Source: Hyphomicrobiales bacterium
GTDB taxonomy: Bacteria; Pseudomonadota; Alphaproteobacteria; Rhizobiales; Beijerinckiaceae
DNA: 64,000 bases
Direction: 5' to 3'
Assembly: GCA_028290285.1 (NCBI GenBank)
Contig: JAQGKD010000090.1
Coordinates: forward strand, 104,826-168,825
Shown: positions 7,882 to 15,629 of the stretch, piece after piece
How the letters are laid out: the number at the start of each line of letters is the position of its first letter
How positions within the stretch are numbered: position 1 is the first letter of the stretch
Notes under the pieces: generated by a model
Told to the model about the DNA's origin: nothing
The model's database searches: none
Seen by the model: the letters and a program-made list of their open reading frames with translations, nothing else
Position numbers and translations under genes: made by a program

Positions 7882-8105
7882 TCCTCCTGCGGCAGACGCG
7901 CCAGCGGCCGCTTCCCATCCTCGCGGAGCAGCCGCCCCTCGACAGAAGTCACCGTCCTTGGCATCGCGATATACTCGTGCGGGTCAGATGATGCCTGCTC
8001 CAGTTCAAGGGCGAGCGCCTGGTCTGGGGTGAACCCAGCGGGATAGTTCTCTGCCTTAAATTCGAACTCGACGACAGCACTGATCTGCAACCTGATGATC
8101 GTCAT
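7851..8105 (-). CDS. hypothetical protein, 84 aa
   Basis: A leftward gene directly upstream of, and overlapping, the zinc-ribbon gene, so the two are probably co-transcribed. The translation starts with a beta-strand-like segment (IIRLQISAVVEFEFKAENY), then LALELEQASSDPHEYIA. It is not a recognised domain, but the composition is that of a real protein. Confidence 0.6.
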   Translation of the reverse strand: MTIIRLQISAVVEFEFKAENYPAGFTPDQALALELEQASSDPHEYIAMPRTVTSVEGRLLREDGKRPLARLPQEEWGHYPARGH

Positions 8106-8268
8106 GACGCTACTCCACCATGGCGGATTCAGTGCCCGTCCCGCTGAAGGGTTCCGGCTTTGTTTATCCGATGTATCGTTGCGTCGACACTCTGCGGTTC
8201 ATTTTTGACATTCGGCGCGGCGGCGTAGCAATATCCTCCGGACGTTTTTCCGACGGAGACTACGTTCC

Positions 8269-8628
8269 ATGGCTATCCCGGCAAAGGTTCTCCTAATCGA
8301 GGACGAGCCTCTGATATCGATTCTTTATGAGGATATTTTAGAGTCGACCGAGTTCGTGGTCGTCGCCACCCTGATATGCAACGCGGACGCCCTTGAATGG
8401 CTTAAGCGAAACAGGCCCGACGTCGCAATAGTCGATCACACCCTCTCTGACGGTGTTTGTCTGCCAGTTATTCGCGCACTGCAGGCAGCTGGCATTCCAT
8501 TCTTGGTCTCGTCGGGTTACTCGCGGTTCGAGGAGGCCGAGCTGGCCTGCGTCGTGCCACTGCCGAAACCATTCCGCGAGGAGGAGTTGATCAAGTTGCT
8601 CCGTAACATCATGTCAAAGTCGGTTTGA
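8269..8628 (+). CDS. single-domain response regulator receiver
   Basis: A 119-residue CheY-like receiver with no output domain. The acidic pair lies in LLIEDEP, the phosphoacceptor Asp56 in AIVDHTLSDG and the switch Lys in PLPKPF. Such stand-alone receivers pass phosphate between histidine kinases and other regulators. It is next to an HWE kinase and a second lone receiver, which suggests a local phosphorelay. The upstream ribosome site (GGAG) is somewhat distant. Confidence 0.9.
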   Translation: MAIPAKVLLIEDEPLISILYEDILESTEFVVVATLICNADALEWLKRNRPDVAIVDHTLSDGVCLPVIRALQAAGIPFLVSSGYSRFEEAELACVVPLPKPFREEELIKLLRNIMSKSV

Positions 8629-8701
8629 ACGGCTGCGCTTACGCGCCGGGTGGAATGTAAGCCCTGCAGATCTATTACAGCAACTCGACTCTGCCGCGCG
8701 C

Positions 8702-8965
8702 CCGCGGCAGAGCGCACCGAGCGGTTTCATCGTTCCCTGCCAGCCCACGCTATCTGCCGGCGCGCCCACGGGCGCCTGATGGATTCACGAGATCAGGCGC
8801 GACGGGTACCGGCTGGTCGCCCGGCGTGACCCCGACCGGCAGCGCCTCTCGTCCCGGAACATGACGGATTACACGCGAGCCTTCGGCCGCATCGCCGAGG
8901 CCGTCGCGGCGCTCCCCGTGGACGTGCTGCTCGGCGGCGAGGCGGTGGTGCTCCAACTGTCGTAA
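8702..8965 (+). pseudogene. remnant of ATP-dependent DNA ligase (LigD-type), N-terminal fragment
   Basis: Reading from 8702 gives PSGFIVPCQPTLSAGAPTGA, an in-frame stop at 8777, then WIHEIRRDGYRLVARRD and DVLLGGEAVVL, ending at TAA 8963. This follows ligase order: the family's GFIEPCLPT-like lead, motif I (normally E-K-x-DG-R) and motif III (GEAVV). The adenylated Lys of motif I appears as Arg here, and an internal stop breaks the frame, so it is non-functional. A second ligase-like piece lies at 10476-10619, beyond two intact signalling genes. Confidence 0.75.
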
Positions 8966-9055
8966 CCCGGCAGCGTTCGACCAAGGGGAAGCCGCGCGGC
9001 TTGCGCCGGCGTCCGCAGTTATTACTATGGCGCTTTCCCACCGACGGAATGTCCA

Positions 9056-10036
9056 ATGAACCTCGAAGACCTTTATCGCCTTCTGCGCAGCGGCCATGTT
9101 CAAGCGCAGGGGATCGTCGACACCTTGGAGACTCCGCTTGTCGTTCTCGACGCCAGTCTGGCGGTCGTCTCGGCGAACCGGGCATTCTTCAGCACGTTCG
9201 AAGTCGGGCGGGACGAGACGATTGGACGCCCGTTGCTTGCACTCGGCGACGGACAATGGGACCTGCCGGACCTGCGCAAGCTGCTGCTCGATGTCATTCC
9301 GAAGGCCGCGGCTGTCATCGGATATGAGGTCACACATGACTTCCCTCGGTTGGGGATCCGCACGATGCTGGTCTCGGCTCGCCGGCTGGTCCATCCCGAC
9401 GACCTCAGCACCACTATGCTGCTCAACTTCGATGACGTGACTGCCGCGCGCCACGCTAGCGCCGACGCCGACATACTGCTGGCGGAAACCCGCCACCGAA
9501 TGAAGAACCTGCTAGCGACCATGCGCGCGATTGCCTCCCAGACGCGGACCGCGGGCCGCTCTGCGGACGAGTACAAGGAGACTTTCTTGGGCCGGTTCCA
9601 AGCCGTGGTTGAGGCGCAGGACCTCGCCCTGTCGGGGAAGCCAGTTACAAACTTGGAGAACCTCATCCGCACCGCGACGGACATGCTCAAGGAGCGCGTG
9701 GTTATCCCGCCGGGGCCTTCGGTCACGCTCAATCACACCCAGGTCCCACCCGTCGGCTTGATCCTGCACGAGATGGCGACGAACGCCATGAAGCACGGCG
9801 CGCTGTCCAGCCCGGTCGGGGTGGTGCGTATTCATTGGGATGTCGCGGACGAACAGGACAGCCGAATGCTGCGCCTGATCTGGCGTGAAGAGAATGGCCC
9901 GCCGTGCAAGATCGACGGCGCTCAAGGATTTGGCAGTCGGTTGATCCAGTTCAGTGCCCACGACCTCGGCGCTGCCGTGGAACTAGAATTCCCGCAAACG
10001 GGTTGCCGGATGCAACTGACGTTTCCGATCAACTGA
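9056..10036 (+). CDS. PAS-HWE-family sensor histidine kinase
   Basis: A 326-residue soluble kinase. An N-terminal PAS-like domain spans about residues 20-130 (TPLVVLDASLAVVSANRAFF). The HWE phosphoacceptor region follows, with His147 in ETRHRMKNLLA. The ATP-binding part has the HWE-type N box (LHEMATNAMKHGAL) and the WREENGP segment with the family's Trp and Glu. No membrane helix is present, so it senses a cytoplasmic signal. A receiver gene follows after 9 nt and another lies upstream; these are likely partners. The whole gene lies between two DNA-ligase remnants. Confidence 0.9.
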   Translation: MNLEDLYRLLRSGHVQAQGIVDTLETPLVVLDASLAVVSANRAFFSTFEVGRDETIGRPLLALGDGQWDLPDLRKLLLDVIPKAAAVIGYEVTHDFPRLGIRTMLVSARRLVHPDDLSTTMLLNFDDVTAARHASADADILLAETRHRMKNLLATMRAIASQTRTAGRSADEYKETFLGRFQAVVEAQDLALSGKPVTNLENLIRTATDMLKERVVIPPGPSVTLNHTQVPPVGLILHEMATNAMKHGALSSPVGVVRIHWDVADEQDSRMLRLIWREENGPPCKIDGAQGFGSRLIQFSAHDLGAAVELEFPQTGCRMQLTFPIN

Positions 10037-10045
10037 GAGGTCCAC

Positions 10046-10438
10046 GTGCGCCAGGTCGAACCGTCGCACGTGCCCGCGGGCGACACATCCCGCCTTGTAC
10101 TCGTTGTCGAGGATGAAATTCTAATCGCGATGGAGGTCGAGGCCGTCCTGCTCGATGGCGGCTTTCGGGTGCTCGGCCCCGCGGCTTCGGTCGAAGAGGC
10201 CCTCGCGCTACTCACGGCCCAGCCACCGGACGCCGCAGTACTAGACGTCAACTTGCGTGGAGAGCTCGTTTCCCCGGTGGCGGAAATACTGCGCTACCGG
10301 AGCATCCCCTTTATCGTGACCAGCGCGCACGAACGTCCGGACGAGGTCGCAGGCAGTGCCGTGGCGGGCGTGCCGCATCTTGGCAAGCCCACTTCGCCCT
10401 TACGCTTGGTTGCTGCCCTCCGCGCGCTTTGGGGCTGA
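10046..10438 (+). CDS. single-domain response regulator receiver (partner of HWE kinase)
   Basis: A 130-residue receiver beginning at GTG with GAGAGG 6 nt upstream. The acidic pocket is in LVVEDEI, the phosphoacceptor Asp67 in AAVLDVNLRG and the conserved Lys in HLGKP. There is no output domain. Nine bases from the kinase stop implies co-transcription, and the two probably form a cognate pair, as in many rhizobial HWE systems. Confidence 0.9.
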   Translation: MRQVEPSHVPAGDTSRLVLVVEDEILIAMEVEAVLLDGGFRVLGPAASVEEALALLTAQPPDAAVLDVNLRGELVSPVAEILRYRSIPFIVTSAHERPDEVAGSAVAGVPHLGKPTSPLRLVAALRALWG

Positions 10439-10475
10439 AGTCTGCGCGAACAACTGCGTCATACTCGGCGGAAAG

Positions 10476-10619
10476 CGGCTGGAGCGCAGCCGCGCCGTCA
10501 CGGGCGAGATCCTGAGGGGTGCGCCCGCCGGCTTTGTGTTCAGCCAGACTATCGAGGGCGACGGTCAGTTCATCTTTCCGCAGGCCTGCGCGACGGGGCT
10601 GGAGGGAATTGTGGCTCAA
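10476..10619 (+). pseudogene. remnant of ATP-dependent DNA ligase, middle fragment
   Basis: The frame reads RLERSRAVTGEILRGAPAGF, then SQTIEGDGQFIF and ACATGLEGIVAQ. In LigD-type ligases this is the stretch ending in motif IV (GLEGIVSK). The motif IV Lys is replaced by Gln and similarity ends abruptly afterwards. Together with the piece at 8702-8965 it suggests one ligase gene split by the kinase/receiver pair and then decayed. Confidence 0.7.
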
Positions 10620-10649
10620 GACAAAGAACTCATCGTTCGAGCGGCGCTG

Positions 10650-10830
10650 ATGACCGAGCTATCCGACGAGACGGTCCGGTTTCTCGCTCACCGCCAGCGG
10701 GGGGGGTCCTGTTATTCATGTCGCGCGAGGATCCGCTAACTGCCGGTCTACTCGACCGAGGGTAGCTCACCGCGCAAGCGGACGAAGACCCCGAATATGA
10801 GACACTGCTGATCACGCAAACGAACGCGGG
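10650..10830 (+). pseudogene. frameshifted small gene of unknown function
   Basis: The frame from ATG 10650 reads MTELSDETVRFLAHRQRGG up to a run of eight G residues (10699-10706). Adding one G would continue it as VLLFMSREDPLTAGLLDRG, then a TAG stop, then LTAQADEDPEYETLLITQT. The amino-acid character is natural across the shift, so this looks like a small gene broken by a homopolymer slip and a stop. A sequencing error could explain the first lesion but not the second. Confidence 0.4.
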
Positions 10831-10921
10831 AGGTCCTATCGGTCCAAGGGGCGCGGGGAGGTTCGGCTGCCGCCGGTGCCATGGGAGTGAGCGCGAGCTG
10901 GCGCGCGGCTTAAGGCGCGGT

Positions 10922-11230
10922 TCAGCCCGCCTCGGGCTGCTGAATTCCCCCATGAAAACCTAACTCCGACTGGAGCGCCCGCATCAGCCTTTCGACTTCG
11001 GTCGCCAGAAACGTGCGTTCGGCTTCGCTTGTGACGTCGCGCGCGAATTCAACGTCATGGTAGCCTTCATCAAGCCGCGAACGGGCGAGCTCGATGGTCA
11101 GCGTAAGGTCCTCGGGCCGGATCCGCAGGGCAAGTTCTAAGGCCGCCAGACTTGCCTTCTCAAGAACGACAATCCGAGCTCGGAGCCGGAGGATTTCAGC
11201 GCGGGTTGGGTCAATAGAGAGATGTTCCAT
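10922..11230 (-). CDS. hypothetical coiled-coil protein, 102 aa
   Basis: A leftward gene starting at ATG 11230 with AAGGAG 7 nt upstream; the longer frame to 11308 is rejected. It is mainly helical with heptad-like spacing (RAEILRLRARIVVLEKASLA), then a region rich in Arg/Glu. Similar short proteins of unknown role are common in rhizobial accessory regions. There is no membrane segment. Confidence 0.65.
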   Translation of the reverse strand: MEHLSIDPTRAEILRLRARIVVLEKASLAALELALRIRPEDLTLTIELARSRLDEGYHDVEFARDVTSEAERTFLATEVERLMRALQSELGFHGGIQQPEAG

Positions 11231-11335
11231 CGAGGCTCCTTCCTGACTCCCGGTGTTCCGCAACAATGAGGTAGACTGACAAGCGCGCCGGACTACGAAG
11301 CACCCCATATAGTTGCCCCCTGTCTCGTGTAAACC

Positions 11336-12040
11336 TCAGCTTGGAAGTGGTCCCATGAGCCTGGCGTATTCCGCTTCGGGAATGCCGTAGCTGCCCCCGC
11401 ATAAATCAAGCAGTATGTCGCGGCTAAGCAGCTTGATCTTTGCGCGCGTAGCCTTGATGGCCCCGTGGCCTTCGATGCGTGCAACGGCATCTGATACGCC
11501 GGAACGGCGAACCCCAAGCATGACGGCGAGAAACTCGTGAACGAGCGGCAGGTCCTCATCATGGCTGCGGTCGAAGCTCATTAGAAGCCAGCGGGCAAGA
11601 CGCTCAGGGATCGTAAAGGTGCCGTGGGACAGGGCGGTGTGGGCCGTCTGCACGATCATGCTCTGCTGATATTTGAGTATGAGCTTTAGCACTGCCGGAC
11701 TCTCACTCACCCACTCAAGGTACCGCGCCGCTTCCACGGCCAAGGCCGTCCCTTGAAACTGGACGAGGAATTTCAGGACCGAGGTGTCGCCCGGCGCAGT
11801 TAAATGATCCGTCATGCCTTCATCGCCGATCAGACCGACCTCGATTGCCTCTGCTCCGGCTGCTTGTGCGATGACTGAGATCATGCCGCTTTCAGGAAAC
11901 CAAACATGGGTGATCGGCTCACCGGGCACGATAATCTCCTGCTTCAAGGGGAGGGTAACGCGCTCAAGAAAGGGCTCTACGCGGAGGAAATCCTCACGAG
12001 CGAGCCGCTTGATGAACAGATTATGGATTGTGTCAGACAC
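11336..12040 (-). CDS. Crp/Fnr-family transcriptional regulator
   Basis: A 234-residue regulator. The N-terminal cyclic-nucleotide-binding-like fold (about residues 15-125) includes THVWFPESGMISVI, typical of the rhizobial Crp/Fnr subgroup. A long dimer helix and a winged helix-turn-helix follow (HEFLAVMLGVRRSGVSDAVA). No Cys cluster for an iron-sulphur centre is visible in the N-terminus, so it is not an oxygen-sensing FNR. Start GTG 12040 is chosen because AAAGGG lies 7 nt upstream; the frame extends six codons further. Confidence 0.85.
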   Translation of the reverse strand: MSDTIHNLFIKRLAREDFLRVEPFLERVTLPLKQEIIVPGEPITHVWFPESGMISVIAQAAGAEAIEVGLIGDEGMTDHLTAPGDTSVLKFLVQFQGTALAVEAARYLEWVSESPAVLKLILKYQQSMIVQTAHTALSHGTFTIPERLARWLLMSFDRSHDEDLPLVHEFLAVMLGVRRSGVSDAVARIEGHGAIKATRAKIKLLSRDILLDLCGGSYGIPEAEYARLMGPLPS

Positions 12041-12269
12041 TGGCTGGCCCTTTCTCACGGCAGGAGCGCTCGTCCCTCAGCGCTCGCGCCTATTAACCGT
12101 AAGGCAGCCGCTCGAATTTGTAAGGGCGGACAGCGCACGCAGTGGCAGGTGAATACCGAGCTGCTGATCACTAGAGCGCGACGCTCGCATGGTCACTGCC
12201 CTGCGTGGACCAAGGCGCCGCGTTGGCCGTCGTGAGCTAGTCCACAGAGAAAAATAGGCGACGGGACGT

Positions 12270-12473
12270 TTATAGAATGGACTTTGCCCCGCCTAATGGC
12301 ACCCCCATGAAGGACAGGGTCTGATGGGTAAGCGGGCCATCTGCAACCACTTCAACGTTGGCGTCGCGCGTCTGTTTGATGAACTCAACGGCTTCCGCTT
12401 CAACCGAGATATTGACAGCGAACACCTCCTCCATGTTCGGCGCAGTTATGACCCTCACCTGCCATCCAGACAT
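12270..12473 (-). CDS. hypothetical protein, 67 aa
   Basis: A short leftward gene starting at ATG 12473 with AAGGAAAG upstream. The protein is an alpha/beta-looking single domain (WQVRVITAPNMEEVFAVNIS) with no recognised family. It lies just inside the putative integration boundary next to tRNA-Thr, so it may be the outermost island gene. Confidence 0.5.
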   Translation of the reverse strand: MSGWQVRVITAPNMEEVFAVNISVEAEAVEFIKQTRDANVEVVADGPLTHQTLSFMGVPLGGAKSIL

Positions 12474-12555
12474 TGAACTTTCCTTTTTCATGGGCGGTAA
12501 CGTGGGCGCATCATCGAGCGCCCGAGCCGACACTAACATAAGTGATTGAAAACAC

Positions 12556-12630
12556 TGGTGCTGCGAGACAGGATTGAACTGTCGACCTCTCCATTACCAA
12601 TGGAGTGCTCTACCACTGAGCTACCGCAGC
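12556..12630 (-). tRNA. tRNA-Thr(GGT)
   Basis: On the minus strand the full cloverleaf is present: acceptor GCTGCGG paired with TCGCAGC (closing G:C, one G:U-type pair), D arm GCTCAGTGGTAGAGC, anticodon stem CTCCA/TGGAG with loop TTGGTAA giving anticodon GGT, and T arm GACAG-TTCAATC-CTGTC. CCA is encoded (12556-12558). Its 3' end faces the phage and accessory DNA on the left, the usual orientation for integration into a tRNA 3' end. Confidence 0.95.
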
Positions 12631-12853
12631 ATCGTTTCGGGCGTTGCGCCGGGGGCGCTGTCGCGTCGAAGAGCGCGCCTTGTGCCATAGCCCGGGGGGG
12701 ATGGCAAGCGCTTCACCGGCATGGGCAAGCCGGTGCTTGGCTTTTCCCGCATCTCCCTCGGCGGCTCTCTCACGGCCTCGTCTTGCCTGCAAGGGCTCTT
12801 GTGCTTACAAGCGGGCGCCGGCGGCTTGCCGGCGTGACCGCGCGGCGGGCAGC

Positions 12854-13075
12854 ATGTCGGACGACGAATCGCAGACGCAGGCAACCGGGCAGGGGACGCC
12901 GGGCGCAGAGCCCAACCCCCAGGGGCTGTCCGCGCACGTGCTGGCCTCCAAGCGTGCGGAGGCGGCGCGCCTGGCGGCCGCGCTTCGGGCCAATCTCCAG
13001 CGCCGCAAGGCGCAGGCGCGGGGGCGCGCTTCTGCCGGGCCGGATGAGTCCGGCGGGCAGGGCGGGGACCAATAG
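12854..13075 (+). CDS. hypothetical protein upstream of murA, 73 aa
   Basis: A short charged protein with an acidic N-terminus (MSDDESQTQ) and a basic helix in the middle (KRAEAARLAAALRANLQRRK) followed by a Gly-rich tail. The ribosome site is weak (GGCGGG). Similar short proteins sit ahead of murA in some alphaproteobacteria, as far as I recall. No function is known. Confidence 0.5.
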   Translation: MSDDESQTQATGQGTPGAEPNPQGLSAHVLASKRAEAARLAAALRANLQRRKAQARGRASAGPDESGGQGGDQ

Positions 13076-13227
13076 CCGGGAATTCGAACGGCCCAGCCGC
13101 GCTTCTTCCTGTGGACAAGTAAACCGGGCCCGTCGGCCCTGCCGTGCTCGCGCCATCTTCGGCAGCGACAGGCTGAGATGGATGGGTCAAGGCAGCGGCT
13201 TTCCGCCAGCCCCCGATGTGAGGAACG

Positions 13228-14523
13228 ATGGATCGCATTCGTATCGTCGGCGGCAACCCGCTGGTTGGAACCATCCCGATTTCCGGGGCCAAGAACGCCG
13301 CTCTGCCGCTGATGATCGCGTCGCTGCTGACGCGCGAGACCCTCACGCTGGAAAACGTGCCTCGCCTCGCCGACGTCAACCTGCTGATGCGCATTCTCGG
13401 CAATCACGGCGTCGATTACACCATCGACGGCAAGCGCAACGGCGATGGTCCCTACGCCGGCCAGACCATGCATCTGGATGCCTCCAACATCGTAGACACG
13501 ACGGCGCCCTACGATCTCGTCTCTCGCATGCGGGCGAGTTTCTGGGTCGTCGCGCCGCTCGTCGCGCGCATGGGCCGGGCCAAGGTCTCCCTGCCGGGCG
13601 GTTGCGCCATCGGCACGCGTCCCGTCGACCTGCTGCTCATGGTGCTGGAAAAGCTGGGCGCGAAAATCGAGATCGAGTCGGGCTATGTGCTGGCCGACGC
13701 GCCCAACGGCCTGCGCGGTGCCGACATCACCTTCCCCAAGGTGACGGTGGGCGGCACCCATACGGCGCTCATGTCCGCCGTTCTCGCGAATGGCCACACG
13801 GTCCTGCACAATGCGGCGCGCGAACCGGAAGTGCGCGATCTCGCCGATTGCCTCGTGAAAATGGGCGCGAAGATCAAGGGCGCGGGCACCTCCACGATCG
13901 AGATCGAGGGCGTCACCAGCCTGCATGGCGCGCGTCATGCCGTGCTGCCCGACCGCATCGAGGCGGGCACCTACGCGATGGCCGTCGCCATGACTGGCGG
14001 CGACATCCTGCTACAGGGCGCGACTGCAGAAATCCTGCCCGGTGCGCTGGAAATCCTGGCGCAGACCGGCGCGGACATCTCGTCCACGGGCGCGGGCCTG
14101 CGCATCCGCCGCCATGGATCGGTCATCATGCCGGTCGATGTCACCACCGAGCCCTATCCGGGGTTCCCGACGGATCTGCAGGCGCAGTTCATGGCACTGA
14201 TGACCCGCGCCAAGGGCACGTCGCGCATCACCGAGACGATTTTCGAGAACCGTTTCATGCACGTGCAGGAGCTCGCGCGCCTCGGCGCACACATCCGGCT
14301 GGAGGACGATACGGCCATCGTCGAGGGCGTTGCCCGGCTGGAAGGCGCGCCCGTCATGGCGACCGACCTGCGGGCGTCCGTGTCTCTGGTCATCGCGGCT
14401 CTGGCGGCCGAAGGCGAGACGCTGGTTCACCGCGTCTATCATCTCGACCGTGGCTTCGAGCGGCTGGAGCAGAAGCTCAGCGCGTGCGGCGCTGTCATCG
14501 AGCGCGTGTCGGATCCCGGCTGA
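13228..14523 (+). CDS. murA: UDP-N-acetylglucosamine 1-carboxyvinyltransferase
   Basis: MurA transfers enolpyruvate from PEP to UDP-GlcNAc, the first committed cytoplasmic step of peptidoglycan synthesis. The 431-residue length is normal. Visible signatures are [15 protein letters not shown] near the N-terminus, the fosfomycin-sensitive catalytic Cys126 in [13 protein letters not shown], and the C-terminal repeat of the inside-out barrel ([15 protein letters not shown]). GAGGAA precedes the ATG. It is the first core gene right of the tRNA-Thr boundary. Confidence 0.97.
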   Translation: MDRIRIVGGNPLVGTIPISGAKNAALPLMIASLLTRETLTLENVPRLADVNLLMRILGNHGVDYTIDGKRNGDGPYAGQTMHLDASNIVDTTAPYDLVSRMRASFWVVAPLVARMGRAKVSLPGGCAIGTRPVDLLLMVLEKLGAKIEIESGYVLADAPNGLRGADITFPKVTVGGTHTALMSAVLANGHTVLHNAAREPEVRDLADCLVKMGAKIKGAGTSTIEIEGVTSLHGARHAVLPDRIEAGTYAMAVAMTGGDILLQGATAEILPGALEILAQTGADISSTGAGLRIRRHGSVIMPVDVTTEPYPGFPTDLQAQFMALMTRAKGTSRITETIFENRFMHVQELARLGAHIRLEDDTAIVEGVARLEGAPVMATDLRASVSLVIAALAAEGETLVHRVYHLDRGFERLEQKLSACGAVIERVSDPG

Positions 14524-14530
14524 GGTCAGC

Positions 14531-14821
14531 TCACCGGATCACGCGGCCGTAACCGCGCTTGGTTCCCGGCTTGTCGCATGTGCATTGCCGCCCGATCTGC
14601 TGGGTCGTCGCGAGCCAGCAGGCCTGCGTCGCCGTCTGGCAGCGCAGGCCCGGGTCGAACGGGCGATAATGCGGCGGCTTGCTGCGGGGGCGGGGTGCCC
14701 CATATTCGATAGCCACGGCGCTGCCAATCCCCAAGAGGGGCAGCACAGCGATTGCGGCATAGAGCGAGAGAGCCGGCGTGAGCCGTGATCGGCGGCGCAA
14801 GGCGTGGGCACTCCCCTTCAT
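14531..14821 (-). CDS. small exported Cys-containing protein
   Basis: A leftward 96-residue protein starting at ATG 14821 with GGAGGAG upstream. It has a basic start and hydrophobic helix (LYAAIAVLPLLGIGSAVA), then a mature region with four cysteines (LRCQTATQACWLATTQQ and RQCTCDKPG) that could form disulphides in the periplasm. It is convergent with murA, 7 nt apart. No family recognised. Confidence 0.6.
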   Translation of the reverse strand: MKGSAHALRRRSRLTPALSLYAAIAVLPLLGIGSAVAIEYGAPRPRSKPPHYRPFDPGLRCQTATQACWLATTQQIGRQCTCDKPGTKRGYGRVIR

Positions 14822-15115
14822 GTCTCGCGCTCCTCCCGATGTCGGGCAGACGCTAGCGTCCGGCCGTGGCCGTGGCAACTGGCGCGTGTCCCAAGCGCAA
14901 CGCCGGACGGCGAGGCGCGTTGAACCCGCGACCCTAGATTCAAGGCGAGCGCCCGGGAGGCAACGACCGTGTCAGATCATCAATCCTCATCCCGCCCGGC
15001 GGGTTCGCGCGCGCCCTGGCGCGAATTCGTGGCGCGTCTGGGCTTCCGCACAGGCGCCTCACTCTTGCCTGCCCGTCTGGCTCCCGCTAACACGGGGGGA
15101 GAACGGGGATCCGAT

Positions 15116-15607
15116 ATGCAGACGACCAACGAGACCGAGGGGCAACCCAAGGCCTTGCCCGATGCCTTGCGCCTGCTCGCGCTCGATGCCGAAGATCTCG
15201 CGGTTGTGTCATGCAACCTCCAGGATGCGGTCGTGCGCGTCGCCGACATCGCCTTTCTTCCGCGCCAGCGCAGGTTCGCGCTGCTCGCGTCGCGCTTCGA
15301 CTGGGTCGCCGCCGAGGCCGGGCGAATGGAGCGCTGCCGCGCCGGATTGCACTTCGAGCATGTGACGCGGGTCGCTTCCACCGGGTTCCAGCAGGGCGAT
15401 ACGAAGACCGTCCTGAATCTGCTCAGCATCGCCTTCGAGGAAAGCGAAGCGCCGGCGGGGACGATCGTGCTCACGTTTTCGGGCGGGTCCGGCATCCGGC
15501 TCGACGTCGAATGCGTGGACGCACAGATGCGCGACGTCGGCCCGCGCTGGACGGCGCATCACAAACCCGGCCACGCCATCGACGACGCACCGGCGGCGAG
15601 CCCATGA
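15116..15607 (+). CDS. DUF2948 family protein
   Basis: A 163-residue protein of the alphaproteobacterial DUF2948 family, found beside hisD in many Hyphomicrobiales. The domain begins at LRLLALDAEDLAVVS and includes VVRVADIAFLPRQRRFALL and the conserved FSGGSGIRLDVE. Start ATG 15116 (GGGGA upstream) fits the family length. A GTG at 14969 with a very good GGGAGG would add 49 low-complexity residues and cannot be excluded. Function is unknown; it ends 22 nt before hisD. Confidence 0.85.
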   Translation: MQTTNETEGQPKALPDALRLLALDAEDLAVVSCNLQDAVVRVADIAFLPRQRRFALLASRFDWVAAEAGRMERCRAGLHFEHVTRVASTGFQQGDTKTVLNLLSIAFEESEAPAGTIVLTFSGGSGIRLDVECVDAQMRDVGPRWTAHHKPGHAIDDAPAASP

Positions 15608-15629
15608 TCCAATTTCTGGAGTACGATAC

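Noticed and set aside
8106..8268. EcfG promoter for the receiver gene
   Set aside because: A GTTCC occurs, but no CGTT lies at the required distance on either strand.
12714..12745. CACCGGC/GCCGGTG hairpin followed by a short T run
   Set aside because: It could be a terminator, but no gene in the right orientation ends just before it, so it was not listed.
12546..14552. Rightward 668-residue open frame covering murA in another frame
   Set aside because: Arg-rich and repetitive translation, typical of a GC-rich shadow; murA in its own frame has all conserved motifs.
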